A DNA stretch of 64,000 nt from Pseudomonadota bacterium (GTDB taxonomy: Bacteria > Pseudomonadota > Alphaproteobacteria > Rhizobiales > Hyphomicrobiaceae), in NCBI GenBank assembly GCA_023412805.1, contig JAEZRM010000061.1, forward strand, positions 1 to 64,000, written 5' to 3'. Positions 8,119-16,880 of the stretch are shown here, one piece after another. The notes under the pieces were generated by a model. The model had not been told where the DNA came from and ran no database searches. It saw only the letters and a list, made by a program, of their open reading frames with translations. Positions within the stretch are counted from its first letter, which is position 1. Every line of letters begins with the position of its first letter. The position numbers and the translations under genes were made by a program.

Positions 8119-8394
8119 TCAGGAAGCGGCGGCGTCGATCGATTTGATGCGGGCCGCGAGGCGCGAAACCTTCCGCGACATCGTCTTCTTGTGGACGACG
8201 CCCTTCTGCGCGGAGCGCATCATGACCGGCTCGGCGGCCTTGAGGGCCTGCTCGGCAGCGCTCTTGTCGCCGGCAGCAATGGCGGCCTCGACGGTGCGCA
8301 CGGTCGACCGCAGGCGCGAGCGCCGGGCCTTGTTGACTTCCGTCCGCTTCGCCGTCTGGCGGGCCGCCTTCTGTGCCGAGCTGGTATTGGCCAT
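8119..8394 (-). CDS. rpsT: 30S ribosomal protein S20
   Basis: A 91-residue S20 with the typical N-terminus MANTSSAQKAARQ and lysine/arginine-rich helices (RSRLRSTVRTVEAAI, VVHKKTMSRKVSRLA). It binds 16S rRNA early in 30S assembly. The start was chosen over upstream in-frame codons because GAAGGA lies before it and the family N-terminus begins there. A strong sigma70-like promoter sits about 130 bases upstream. rpsT near dnaA is common in this order; here a rhodanese gene lies between. Confidence 0.97.
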   Translation of the reverse strand: MANTSSAQKAARQTAKRTEVNKARRSRLRSTVRTVEAAIAAGDKSAAEQALKAAEPVMMRSAQKGVVHKKTMSRKVSRLAARIKSIDAAAS

Positions 8395-8529
8395 TCTGTA
8401 GTCCTTCCTTGTGTCGAAGCTGTCGGCGCGATCGAAGTCCGCCGGCATTCCCTGCCGCGAGGCCTGAACCGCGCAATAAACAGATGCGCCGCCCATGGCA
8501 CGCATGGCCAGGGCGGTTCGCTCGGCCTC

Positions 8530-8559
8530 CGTATAGAAGACCTGGAGGGTGATGGTCAA
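8530..8559 (-). promoter_or_regulatory. Sigma70-like promoter of rpsT
   Basis: On the minus strand TTGACC (8559-8554) and CTATAC (8536-8531) are 17 bp apart. TATACG is the alternative -10 at 18 bp. The implied start near 8523 gives an rpsT leader of about 130 nt. Confidence 0.55.
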
Positions 8560-8596
8560 CGGGGAGTTGTGTGTAGGCACATTAAGTGCCGCAAGT

Positions 8597-8666
8597 GCGG
8601 CGGGCTGCTGGGAAGGGGTGCTTCGCAACCAATGGGTGGTGCTATGCCCGCGGCCGCCATGCAGAG
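8597..8666 (+). repeat. Dispersed repeat family A, copy 1
   Basis: About 70 bp: CGGGCTGCTGG at the left, AAGGGGTGCTTCGCAACC in the middle, and CTATGCCCGCGGCCGCCATG at the right. In the consensus the left GCCGCGGGC and right GCCCGCGGC are inverted repeats, so each unit can fold on itself. Other copies are at 8778, 16666, 59420 and 59505. Confidence 0.85.
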
Positions 8667-8777
8667 GGCGATTACGGCCTGGGGCGTGCCCCCGGCAGGC
8701 CCCCTAAGACCGCCGTGCCATAGGCGCGTCTTCGACGCGGCGGGACACCCTCGCGGAACCCAGTCTTTTGCTTACTT

Positions 8778-8850
8778 GCCGCGGGCTGCTGGAAGGGGGT
8801 GCTTCGCATTCCTTCCGTGGCGGTATGCCCGCGGCGCTCATGCGGACAGG
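8778..8850 (+). repeat. Dispersed repeat family A, copy 2
   Basis: The unit starts with GCCGCGGGCTGCTGG and continues with GGGGGTGCTTCGCA and TATGCCCGCGGC. It is in the same orientation as copy 1, which starts 181 bp earlier. Confidence 0.85.
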
Positions 8851-8861
8851 TCAGGCCTGCG

Positions 8862-8905
8862 CCAAGTCATAAAGACGGGCGGGTCCGGGAGGGTGTCCCT
8901 CCCGG
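8862..8905 (+). repeat. Dispersed repeat family C, copy 1
   Basis: CCAAGTCATAAAGACGGG followed by a G-rich then C-rich hairpin (GGGAGGGTGTCCCTCCC). It matches elements at 16841, 24058 and, inverted, 23944. Confidence 0.7.
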
Positions 8906-8949
8906 CAGAGCGCGAGACTGGTCTCGCTCGCGCGGAACGCGCGAAGATC

Positions 8950-9693
8950 TCAAACCAAGCTCTGCGGTTCCAGCTCGATGAGCTGCCCGCCATCCATGCG
9001 CAGGACACGATCCATGCGCGCGGCGAGCTCCAGATTGTGGGTCGCGATGAGGGCCGCAACGCGCTTCTCCCGGATCAGCGCGATCAGTTCCTCGAACACG
9101 ACGTCAGCCGTCCGCGGATCGAGGTTGCCCGTCGGCTCGTCGGCGAGCAGGAGACGCGGCGTATTCGCGAGCGCGCGTGCAATGGCCGTGCGCTGCTGCT
9201 CGCCGCCGGAAAGTTCGGCTGGGCGATGATCGAGCCGCGGCTCCAGACCGAGCGACGTCAGCAGTTCCCGCGCCCGCGCGTGTGCGACGCTTTTCGAGCG
9301 CCCCTGAATAAGCTGCGGCATGGCGACGTTCTCGAGGGCCGAGAACTCGGGCAGGAGCTGGTGGAACTGGTAGATGAAACCCATCTGCGCGCGACGGACC
9401 CGCGTGCGCTCGTCGTCCTTCATGCGGGCGCAGTCGCGCCCCGAGACGATCACCTGACCGCCATCCGGCGTCTCCAATAGTCCCGCAATGTGCAGCAGCG
9501 TGGATTTGCCCGCGCCTGAGGGGCCGACCAGCGCCACGGCCTCGCCGGGCATGAGGACGGCCGAGGCGCCGTTCAACACGTCTATCCGGCGCGAGCCCTG
9601 ATGAAACGTGCGGCGCAGGTCGATCAGCTGGAGGACAGCTGTCTCGAAGGCTTCGCCATGCTCGGATGTGAAGTCTTGCACGGGATGCCTCAC
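8950..9693 (-). CDS. lolD: Lipoprotein-releasing ABC transporter ATP-binding protein LolD
   Basis: A 247-residue ABC ATPase of the LolD/MacB type. Walker A is GPSGAGKST, the signature is LSGGEQQR, Walker B is LLLADEPTGNLD, and the switch His is in IATHNLE. With LolC it extracts outer-membrane lipoproteins from the inner membrane for transfer to LolA. Its start overlaps the lolC stop by four bases (ATGA), so the two are translationally coupled. Length is normal for the family. Confidence 0.95.
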   Translation of the reverse strand: MRHPVQDFTSEHGEAFETAVLQLIDLRRTFHQGSRRIDVLNGASAVLMPGEAVALVGPSGAGKSTLLHIAGLLETPDGGQVIVSGRDCARMKDDERTRVRRAQMGFIYQFHQLLPEFSALENVAMPQLIQGRSKSVAHARARELLTSLGLEPRLDHRPAELSGGEQQRTAIARALANTPRLLLADEPTGNLDPRTADVVFEELIALIREKRVAALIATHNLELAARMDRVLRMDGGQLIELEPQSLV

Positions 9694-10973
9694 TCGTAGC
9701 GGAGCGCTTCGACCGGATCGAGACGCGAGGCGCGCCAGGACGGATAAAGCGTCGCGAGGACGGATAGCACGAGAGCCATGATCACGATCGCGGTGGTCTC
9801 GCGAACGTCGATCTCGGCCGGCATGCGGGAGAGGTAATAGACCGTCGGATCCATCAGCGTGGTGCCGGTCATGCGCTGCACGAGCTGGCGTATACCTTCA
9901 ATATTCCAGCAGAAAACAATGCCGAGAATGAGCCCGGCGATGGTGCCGACGATGCCGATGGAAGCGCCGGTGATCAGGAACACGCGCATCATGGCGCCCT
10001 TGGTCGCGCCCATGGTGCGCAGGATGGCGATGTCACGCCCCTTGTCCTTCACGAGCATCATGAGGCCCGAGATGATGTTGAGCGCCGCCACCAGCACGAT
10101 CAGCGACAGGATGATGAACATCACATTGCGCTCGACCTCGAGCACCGTGAAGAACGTCTCGTTGCGCTTGCGCCAGTCCGTGAAGTGAAGCGTGTTTCCG
10201 CCCGCAGCCTGCAGCGGCCCCAGGATGTCGCCGACGTTCTCCGGCTCGTGCAGCAGCACCTCGAGCACGTCGACCTGCTCCGGACGCGAGAAGTAGCGCT
10301 GCGCTTCCTTGAGCGGCATGAAGATCATGGCCTTGTCGTACTCGGACATGCCGAGCTCGAAGATCGCGGCCACGCGGTAGCGCTTGATGCGAGGGGCGGT
10401 GCCGAAGGGCGTCGCGGCGCCGCGCGGGGAGACGAGCGTGATCGAATCGCCGGCCATCACGCGGAGCTGGTTGGCGAGCCGGATGCCGATGGCGAGCGAC
10501 TCGCTATCGTCGAAGCCATCGAGTGAGCCGAAGCGCACATTGTCCGCGACCAGCGGCATCTGGCGGAGCGCGCCTTCGCTGACGCCGCGAATGAGGCCGC
10601 CGAGCGATACCGCGCTCGACGAGATCATGGCCTGACCCTCGATGAGCGGCAGCACGGCGCGCACGCCCGGTACTTGCGAGAGCCGGGCCGTCGCCTCGTC
10701 GTAGTCCGTGAAGGGCTCTGCAACCCGGTAGACGATCACGTGGCCGTTGACGCCGAGGATCTTCTGGATGAGCTCGCTGCGAAAGCCGTTCATCACGGCC
10801 ATGACGATGATCAGCGTCGCGACGCCGAGCATGATGCCGATGAAGGAGAAGCCGGCGATGACCGAGATGAAGCCTTCCTTGCGCCGCGCCCTGAGGTAGC
10901 GCCGCGCGAGCAGCCACTCGAATGGCGCGAAAGGCCGCGTGTCGACGCTGGCGGCGCCCGATGTGGTCGTCAT
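9690..10973 (-). CDS. lolC: Lipoprotein-releasing ABC transporter permease, LolC/E type
   Basis: About 427 residues from ATG 10973; an upstream in-frame codon at 11015 would add 14 residues without family support. It has the LolC/LolE layout: one N-terminal membrane helix (FISVIAGFSFIGIMLGVATL), a large periplasmic domain, then three C-terminal helices of the FtsX domain, ending SWRASRLDPVEALRYE. Alphaproteobacteria often use one LolC/E-like (LolF) permease in place of two, which fits the single gene here. It overlaps lolD. Confidence 0.92.
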   Translation of the reverse strand: MTTTSGAASVDTRPFAPFEWLLARRYLRARRKEGFISVIAGFSFIGIMLGVATLIIVMAVMNGFRSELIQKILGVNGHVIVYRVAEPFTDYDEATARLSQVPGVRAVLPLIEGQAMISSSAVSLGGLIRGVSEGALRQMPLVADNVRFGSLDGFDDSESLAIGIRLANQLRVMAGDSITLVSPRGAATPFGTAPRIKRYRVAAIFELGMSEYDKAMIFMPLKEAQRYFSRPEQVDVLEVLLHEPENVGDILGPLQAAGGNTLHFTDWRKRNETFFTVLEVERNVMFIILSLIVLVAALNIISGLMMLVKDKGRDIAILRTMGATKGAMMRVFLITGASIGIVGTIAGLILGIVFCWNIEGIRQLVQRMTGTTLMDPTVYYLSRMPAEIDVRETTAIVIMALVLSVLATLYPSWRASRLDPVEALRYE

Positions 10974-11168
10974 CGTGATTCGGCTCCGGTTCGCGGGTGA
11001 CGCAACGGACTGCAAATCCGCTTATGCTCTGGAATCCCCGATCAGCGCCGGTTGACTACCACAATCCGCCGCAATTAGGGCCGCACGCCGTTCCGTTACC
11101 CACCGTGGCGGCAGGGCGACAGAAGCGCGCGATTGTCGCGGTAGGGGCGGCCGTGTCTGCTGTAGCGC

Positions 11169-11762
11169 CTACAGCCAGGCCTGCTCGCCGCGCCTAAGGC
11201 GCAGGATCTTGTCCTGGGGCACGTCGAGGGCGTGGATTTCGCCCCAGTCGAGGCCGAGGATGTGCCCGCGCACGACCCGGCTGACGCCGCCATGGGAAAC
11301 GGCCACCGTGTCCCGCTCCAGGCTGGTAATCCAGTTCCCGACGCGCCCGGCGAGATCCTCATAGCTCTCGCCATTACGCGGCCGCCAGCCGTAGGGATTG
11401 GCCTTGCGGGCGGCGAATTCCTCGGGATCCGAGCTCGGCAGATCATCCCAGATCTGGCCTTCCCAGTGGCCGAAGTTGATCTCCTTGAGCAGGTCCTCGC
11501 GAGCAAAGGCTTCCGGATCGAGGCCCATTTCGCGGCGAATGATGCGCATGGTATCCGCCGTGCGCATGAGCGGACTGGCGACGTAATCGAAGCCTGCTGC
11601 GGTCTCCGCAAGAATGCGGCCGAGCTCGCGCCCGTTGCGCGCAGCCTGCCCGCGTCCCTTGTCATTCAGGGGCGTGTCCGTCTGGCCCTGATAGCGCCGC
11701 ACGGCATTCCAATCCGTTTCGCCGTGGCGAACGAAGTAGAGCGTAATTCCAGACTTCAGCAC
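11169..11762 (-). CDS. Histidine phosphatase family protein
   Basis: A 197-residue member of the histidine (acid) phosphatase / phosphoglycerate mutase-like family. The catalytic RHGETDWN motif is at 12-19, with the second His in AVSHGGV. It acts by a phospho-His intermediate; the substrate is not evident. The GTG start has AAGG eight bases upstream. It begins three bases after the stop of the MDR reductase and is the last gene of the leftward catabolic run. Confidence 0.88.
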   Translation of the reverse strand: MLKSGITLYFVRHGETDWNAVRRYQGQTDTPLNDKGRGQAARNGRELGRILAETAAGFDYVASPLMRTADTMRIIRREMGLDPEAFAREDLLKEINFGHWEGQIWDDLPSSDPEEFAARKANPYGWRPRNGESYEDLAGRVGNWITSLERDTVAVSHGGVSRVVRGHILGLDWGEIHALDVPQDKILRLRRGEQAWL

Positions 11763-11765
11763 GGA

Positions 11766-12770
11766 TCAGACCTTGAGGACGAGCTTGCCGTTGTTGCCGC
11801 CCGTGTAGAGCAGATTGAGGGTATCCGTAAAGCTCTCGAGGCCGCCGGTGCGCACATCCTCACGGATTTTGAGCTTGCCCTCGCGGTGCCACTGGCCGAG
11901 CTGGGTGATGGCTTCGGGCACCCGGTCGGCCCAGTCGAGCACGATCAGGCCGCGCATGGTCAGGCGCTGCGTCAGCACCGCGCGCAGATTTTTCGGCCCC
12001 GGAGGCAGTTCGGTCGCGTTGTAGCCCGAGATGAGCCCGCAGAGCGCCACGCGCCCATGCACGTTCATCTGCATGAGAATGGTATCGAGGATCTCGCCCC
12101 CGACATTCTCGAAGTTGACGTCGATGCCCTTGGGGCAGGCTGCCTTGAGCTGTTCGGCGAGATTGCCGGTCTTGTAGTCGATGCAGGCATCGAAGCCGAG
12201 CTCGTCCACGACATAGCGGCATTTCTCGGGACCGCCAGCGAGACCGACCGCGCGACATCCCTTGATCTTGGCAATCTGGCCGACGATCGAGCCGACAGCA
12301 CCCGATGCCGCGGACACGACGACGGTCTCGCCTGCCTTGGGCTGACCGACTTCCAGGAGGCCGAAGTAGGCCGTCCAGCCCGGCATCCCGAGTCCGCCGA
12401 CCCATCGTTCCAGCGGTGCGGCTGAGGGATCGACCTTCGCGAGGCCTTTGCCGTCCGACATGGCGTATTGCTGCACGCCGAGCATGCCCTGCACGGCATC
12501 GCCGACCTTGAATTTCGGATGGCGCGACGCATCGACGATGCCGACCGAGAACGAGCGCATCACACCGCCGATCGCGACGGGCGGCACATACGAACGCCCC
12601 TCGTTGATCCAGCCGCGCATGGCGGGATCGAGCGAGACATACGCGATCTTCACGCGGATTTCGCCGTCGCCCGGCTCGGCGAGCGTCGCATCCTTCACAG
12701 CGAAGGTGTCCGGCGTGACGAGGCCCGGTGCGGGCCGCTTGGCGAGAATGACTTGGCGGTTCGTACTCAT
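11766..12770 (-). CDS. NADP-dependent oxidoreductase, MDR superfamily (CurA/PTGR type)
   Basis: A 334-residue zinc-independent medium-chain reductase. The NADPH-binding motif is SAASGAVGSIVGQIAKIKG. The N-terminus (KRPAPGLVTPDTF) and the DPAMRGWI segment match the alkenal/one or prostaglandin reductase group, which reduces alpha,beta-unsaturated ketones or aldehydes. The start has GGAGG. It lies 32 bp after the CoA transferase and is probably co-transcribed with it. Confidence 0.9.
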   Translation of the reverse strand: MSTNRQVILAKRPAPGLVTPDTFAVKDATLAEPGDGEIRVKIAYVSLDPAMRGWINEGRSYVPPVAIGGVMRSFSVGIVDASRHPKFKVGDAVQGMLGVQQYAMSDGKGLAKVDPSAAPLERWVGGLGMPGWTAYFGLLEVGQPKAGETVVVSAASGAVGSIVGQIAKIKGCRAVGLAGGPEKCRYVVDELGFDACIDYKTGNLAEQLKAACPKGIDVNFENVGGEILDTILMQMNVHGRVALCGLISGYNATELPPGPKNLRAVLTQRLTMRGLIVLDWADRVPEAITQLGQWHREGKLKIREDVRTGGLESFTDTLNLLYTGGNNGKLVLKV

Positions 12771-12802
12771 GGTCGCCTCCGCGGATGTGAGTGTGGCTGC
12801 TG

Positions 12803-14053
12803 CTATTCCGCTGCGGCCTTGGGTGGGGCGGATTCCTTCGCGGCCCCTTCGGCAAGCAGCGCATTGATCTCGGCGGATGTGAAACCCGCATCACTCAGCA
12901 CTTCGCGCGTGTGCTGGCCGTACAGCGGCGCGGGTCGTGCAACACCGGCTGGCGTTTCGGAGAATTTCGCCGGCACGCCGATCGTCTCGACTTTGCCTGC
13001 AACTGGATGATCGACCGCGACCACCATGTCGCGCGCCCGCGTCTGCGGATGGACGAGCATTTCGTTGATGGAGAGCACTGGCCCGGCCGGAATGCCGACC
13101 GCTTCCAGCTTTTCGAGCCAGTGCGCTGCAGTGTTCTGGCGGAAGCGCGCGTTGAGCAGATCGATCAGCTCATCGAGGTTGGCCATACGATCGTGACCCG
13201 TGAGAAAGCGCGGATCCTTGCCGAGCTCCGGACATTCGAGCAGATCGCACAGCATGGGATACATCTTCTGGTTCGAGGCGCCGACATTGATGTAACCGTC
13301 GCTCGTCTCGAAAGCCTGATAGGGCCCATTGAGTGGATGACGCGAGCCCATGGGGCCGGGCGAAACACCCGTCGCGAGTGCGATCGCCGATTGCCAGTAC
13401 GTCAGTGTGATACCGGCTTCGAAGAGCGAGGTATCGACGAACTGGCCCTCGCCCGTCTTGAGCTTGTGGGCGTAAGCCGCGCAGATGGCCATGGCCGCGA
13501 TGATGCCCGCGGTGATGTCGCACGCAGGCGAGCCCACTTTCACCGGCGGCCGTCCCGGACCTTCGCCGGTGATGGCCATGAGGCCCGACATGCCCTGCGC
13601 AATGAGATCGTAACCGCCTTGCGTGGCATAGGGCCCCGATCGCCCGAAGCCCGAAACGGCGCAATAGATCAGGCCCGGAAACTCCTTGTGCAGCACCTCG
13701 TAGCCTAGGCCGAGCTTGTCGAGCGTATCGTGGCGATAGTTCTCGATGAGAACGTCGGCGTCCTTCAGCAGGCGCTTCAATGCCGCACGCGCTGCGGGCT
13801 TCTTGAGATCGAGGACGATGCCGCGCTTGTTGCGGTTCATCATCATGTACGCTGCCGGCTCACCCTTGATATCGGGCGGCAGCATCCGCCGCGTGTCGTC
13901 GCCGCCGTCGGCCTTCTCGACCTTGATGACGTCCGCCCCCATGTCGGCGAGCATGCGCGCCGAGGTCGGCCCAGCCATCACGTGCGAGAGATCGATGACG
14001 CGCATACCCTTCAGCGGGCCCCCCAGCGGACCATGGCGTTCACGCTCAGACAT
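12803..14053 (-). CDS. CaiB/BaiF family CoA transferase
   Basis: A 416-residue class III CoA transferase. The N-terminal Rossmann part starts MRVIDLSHVMAGPTSAR. The expected catalytic Asp lies in the ACDITAG segment, equivalent to Asp169 of formyl-CoA transferase. These enzymes move CoA between carboxylic acids without ATP. The start has GGAGGAAGC. It lies between the HIBCH-like gene and the MDR reductase on the same strand. The acid substrate cannot be told from the sequence. Confidence 0.92.
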   Translation of the reverse strand: MSERERHGPLGGPLKGMRVIDLSHVMAGPTSARMLADMGADVIKVEKADGGDDTRRMLPPDIKGEPAAYMMMNRNKRGIVLDLKKPAARAALKRLLKDADVLIENYRHDTLDKLGLGYEVLHKEFPGLIYCAVSGFGRSGPYATQGGYDLIAQGMSGLMAITGEGPGRPPVKVGSPACDITAGIIAAMAICAAYAHKLKTGEGQFVDTSLFEAGITLTYWQSAIALATGVSPGPMGSRHPLNGPYQAFETSDGYINVGASNQKMYPMLCDLLECPELGKDPRFLTGHDRMANLDELIDLLNARFRQNTAAHWLEKLEAVGIPAGPVLSINEMLVHPQTRARDMVVAVDHPVAGKVETIGVPAKFSETPAGVARPAPLYGQHTREVLSDAGFTSAEINALLAEGAAKESAPPKAAAE

Positions 14054-14107
14054 GCTTCCTCCGCGAATGATCGTCTGTCCGACTTCGTTGGCCGCGAGCC
14101 TGCCCGA

Positions 14108-15178
14108 TCAGGCTGGTGCCCGCAAGCCCAGCTCCTGGCTTGCCGGCAGTGGCGCGAAGAGCGCTTCCACGTCCGCGTCGCTCAGCTCAGCGAGCGTCGG
14201 CGGATTCCACTTCGGGCTCTTGTCCTTGTCGACGAGCAGCGCGCGCACGCCTTCGACGAACTCACCATCCTCGAAGAGACGCAGGCACAACCTGAGCTCA
14301 ACGTTGAGCGCTTCTTCGAGTGATCCGAGCTCGCGTGCGCGCCGTACCGCCGCGAGCGTTGTCGCGAGAGCCTTCGGCGAGCGCGCCAGCAGCGCTTCGT
14401 GTGTTTTGTTGCCCCATTCGCTGTCTTCCCGTGCGAGCGCATCGAGAATGGCTGGCACATTCGGCTGCGAGAACGTCCGGCCGATCTCGTCCGCGTGGCC
14501 TGCGAGATTGGAGTGCGGCGGCGGCTCGGCGAAGCGCGCGATCGTCTTCTTTACATCGGCGGTGTTGGTGCTGCAGAGCGCCGTGCGCAGCTCATCGAGC
14601 TTGGAGGATTGCACGAACACGTCGGCGAAGCCCGAGAAGATCGTTCCTGCCCCACGCATGCGCTCGCCAACCAAGCCCAGGTACTCACCGAACGAACCCG
14701 GTGCGCGGCCGAGCAGCCACGTCCCGCCCACATCGGGAATGAGGCCGATCGTCGTCTCCGGCATCGCGAGCTGCGAACGCTCGCTGACGATGCGCGTGCC
14801 GCCCTGCACGTGCGCCGAAAGCCCGATGCCGCCGCCCATGACGATGCCGTCCATGATCGGGACGAACGGCTTCGGATAGCGATGGATCAGTGCGTTGAGC
14901 GCATACTCCTCGCGCCAGAAAGCGAGCGCATCGTCGAGCCCGCGCGCTCGCGAGTCGTAGAGCCAGCGCACATCGCCGCCCGCGCAAAGCCCGCGCTCGC
15001 CCGCGCCGTCGAGGATGATCAGCTCGACGGCGGGATCGTCCTGCCACGCGAGCAGGGCCGGCCAGATGGCACGCACCATCCCGAGCGTCAGCGCATTGAG
15101 GGCTTTCGGCCGGTTCAGCGTAATGCGCCCGGCCGTACCCTCGATGCGGATCAGGACTTCGCCGTTCGTCTCCGTCAT
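14108..15178 (-). CDS. 3-hydroxyisobutyryl-CoA hydrolase-like enzyme (enoyl-CoA hydratase family)
   Basis: A 356-residue crotonase-fold protein, longer than plain enoyl-CoA hydratases (about 260) and of HIBCH length. The oxyanion segment is GLCAGGDVR. The MPETTIGLIPDVGG segment carries the Glu and Asp conserved in HIBCH. HIBCH hydrolyses 3-hydroxyisobutyryl-CoA in valine breakdown. It is followed by a CoA transferase, which suggests a CoA-ester pathway. Confidence 0.88.
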   Translation of the reverse strand: MTETNGEVLIRIEGTAGRITLNRPKALNALTLGMVRAIWPALLAWQDDPAVELIILDGAGERGLCAGGDVRWLYDSRARGLDDALAFWREEYALNALIHRYPKPFVPIMDGIVMGGGIGLSAHVQGGTRIVSERSQLAMPETTIGLIPDVGGTWLLGRAPGSFGEYLGLVGERMRGAGTIFSGFADVFVQSSKLDELRTALCSTNTADVKKTIARFAEPPPHSNLAGHADEIGRTFSQPNVPAILDALAREDSEWGNKTHEALLARSPKALATTLAAVRRARELGSLEEALNVELRLCLRLFEDGEFVEGVRALLVDKDKSPKWNPPTLAELSDADVEALFAPLPASQELGLRAPA

Positions 15179-15189
15179 CTCGATCTGCC

Positions 15190-16554
15190 TTAGAGCTTTG
15201 GCGTCGGGAAGGCACCGCGCGCCTTCTCAAAAGCGCGGCCGATGCGCAGCGCGAGCGCATCATCGAAGCGCCGCACCACGATTTGCAGGCTCATGGGCAG
15301 CTTGCTCTTGCTCAGCGCCGTCGGAATGGCGAGGCCCGCGAGCGCAAGGTAGTTACCCCAGCGGGTGAAGTGCGCCATGGGCGACTTCGTCTCGTCGACC
15401 TCGGCAACAGGAATGGCCGGGAATGGGATCGTCGGCAGGATGATCGCATCGAGGCGATCCATGGCCGAGAGGAAGCCGGCGATGTCCTTGTCGCGTTGTC
15501 GAATGACATCGAGGTAGTCGGCCGCCGAGATCGTCTTGCCGCCGAGGAAGCGCGTGCGGATCGGATCGGCCATGCCCGACTTGGCGTCGTCGATGTGCTG
15601 GCGCCAGTTGGCGTAGCCTTCGGCGGCGATGATGATGCCCGTCGAACGCGTAAAGCTGTCGAAGGACTGCGGCATCTTGAATGCCTCGACGCGCGCGCCG
15701 AGCTTCTCGAGCACCGCGGCTGAATTCGCGAGATCGGCCTTCACTTCGTCGGTGGTGATGACGCCCAGATCCTCATCGACGACGCGACCGATGCGCAGTC
15801 CGGCGACACCCTTCTCCAGGTCCCGAAGCGCATCAATAGGACGGAAATCCTCGGTCGAAGGATCGTCGGGATCGTGGCCGAGCATGGCGGCGAACATGCG
15901 CGCCGTCGTGGTCACGTCCCTGGCGAGCGGGCCCGCCGTGTCGAGCGTCTGTGAGAGCGGGGCTATCCCCGAGCGACCGATGAGGCCGATGGATGTCTTG
16001 AGCCCGACGCACCCGCACAACGCTGCCGGAATGCGCACCGATCCGCCCGTATCCGTTCCGAGACCGCCGGGGAGCACGCCAGCGCCGACGGCCGAGCCGG
16101 TGCCACTCGATGATCCGCCTGGAATACGCTGTGTGGTCAGATCCCATGGATTCCACGGCGTGCCGACCGTCACGTTTGTGCCATAGCCGCCGAAGGCGTA
16201 CTCGACGGTGTGGGTCTTGCCGACGACGATGGCGCCTGCGGTGCGCAGTTTCGTGACGACATGGGCATCGCGCTCGGCGGGTGCGGCCTGCTTGCGCGTC
16301 AGCGATCCGCAGCCCGAGACGAGACCCTCGACATCCGCAATATCCTTGATGCCGACCGGCATGCCGTGCAGCAGCCCGTGTGCGGCGCCTTCGGCGACCT
16401 GCGCATCCGCGAGTCGTGCCTCGGCGAGCGCGCTCTCGCGCGTGATCTGCGTGAAGGCGTGGATCTTCTTGTTTGCAGCCTCTGCGGTTTCGAGGGTTTT
16501 TTCCACGGCGGCCGTGATGGCGCCGGCGGCTGCGGTTTTGGGCGACTTGGACAT
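15190..16554 (-). CDS. Amidase (amidase signature family)
   Basis: About 454 residues from the ATG at 16554; a GTG at 16608 would add 18 residues. The Ser-cisSer-Lys triad is visible: Lys in VGIKDIADV, the cis-Ser in the GGSSSGTGSAV loop, and the nucleophile in GTDTGGSVRIPA. It hydrolyses an amide to acid and ammonia. It is not GatA by context: no gatB or gatC is near. It is the first gene of the leftward run, eleven bases before the HIBCH-like gene. The substrate is unknown. Confidence 0.9.
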   Translation of the reverse strand: MSKSPKTAAAGAITAAVEKTLETAEAANKKIHAFTQITRESALAEARLADAQVAEGAAHGLLHGMPVGIKDIADVEGLVSGCGSLTRKQAAPAERDAHVVTKLRTAGAIVVGKTHTVEYAFGGYGTNVTVGTPWNPWDLTTQRIPGGSSSGTGSAVGAGVLPGGLGTDTGGSVRIPAALCGCVGLKTSIGLIGRSGIAPLSQTLDTAGPLARDVTTTARMFAAMLGHDPDDPSTEDFRPIDALRDLEKGVAGLRIGRVVDEDLGVITTDEVKADLANSAAVLEKLGARVEAFKMPQSFDSFTRSTGIIIAAEGYANWRQHIDDAKSGMADPIRTRFLGGKTISAADYLDVIRQRDKDIAGFLSAMDRLDAIILPTIPFPAIPVAEVDETKSPMAHFTRWGNYLALAGLAIPTALSKSKLPMSLQIVVRRFDDALALRIGRAFEKARGAFPTPKL

Positions 16555-16665
16555 GAGGCTCACGGCTCCGGTTCGAGATGCTGACTTGCGAATGGGCGAG
16601 CCTAACACTCCCGGTGCTGCCGGTGCGAGAGCCTATGGCGCAGGGGCGATCTGCAATGTCTTGGT

Positions 16666-16738
16666 GCCGCGGGCTGCTGGCAAGAGGGGCTTCGCAACCG
16701 TTCCGCAGTGCTATGCCCGCGGCGGCCATGCAGACAGG
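16666..16738 (+). repeat. Dispersed repeat family A, copy 3
   Basis: GCCGCGGGCTGCTGG, then AGGGGCTTCGCAACCGTTCC, then CTATGCCCGCGGCGGCCATG. It is nearly the same as copies 1, 2, 4 and 5. A 15-bp fragment of the left arm follows at 16749. Confidence 0.85.
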
Positions 16739-16774
16739 TTGAGACTGTGGCCGCGGGCTGCTCTCCTTTGTAGG

Positions 16775-16813
16775 ACGGCCTACCGGCCGGCGTGCAGTCG
16801 CACGCTCATGAAG
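16775..16813 (+). repeat. Dispersed repeat family B, single copy
   Basis: ACGGCCTACCGGCCGGCG followed by TGCAGTCGCACGCTCATGAAG. It matches the reverse of the tandem array at 1-118 and the copy at 59331. Confidence 0.85.
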
Positions 16814-16840
16814 TCGTGCCACCGCGCTCGCGGCTCGCTT

Positions 16841-16880
16841 CGAGTCATGAAAAAACGGGGGTTCCGGGGGGTATCCCCCA
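16841..16880 (+). repeat. Dispersed repeat family C, copy 2
   Basis: CGAGTCATGAAAAAACGGGG followed by GTTCCGGGGGGTATCCCCC, which forms a G5-C5 hairpin. A short C-like hairpin also occurs at 17374-17390 on the far side of the IS4 remnant. Confidence 0.7.

Larger units (their letters stand above)
8395..8949. other. Intergenic region between lolD and rpsT, 555 bp, repeat-filled
   Basis: No gene supported. It contains the rpsT leader and promoter (to 8559), two direct copies of repeat family A (8597-8666 and 8778-8850) and one copy of family C (8862-8905). Confidence 0.7.
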
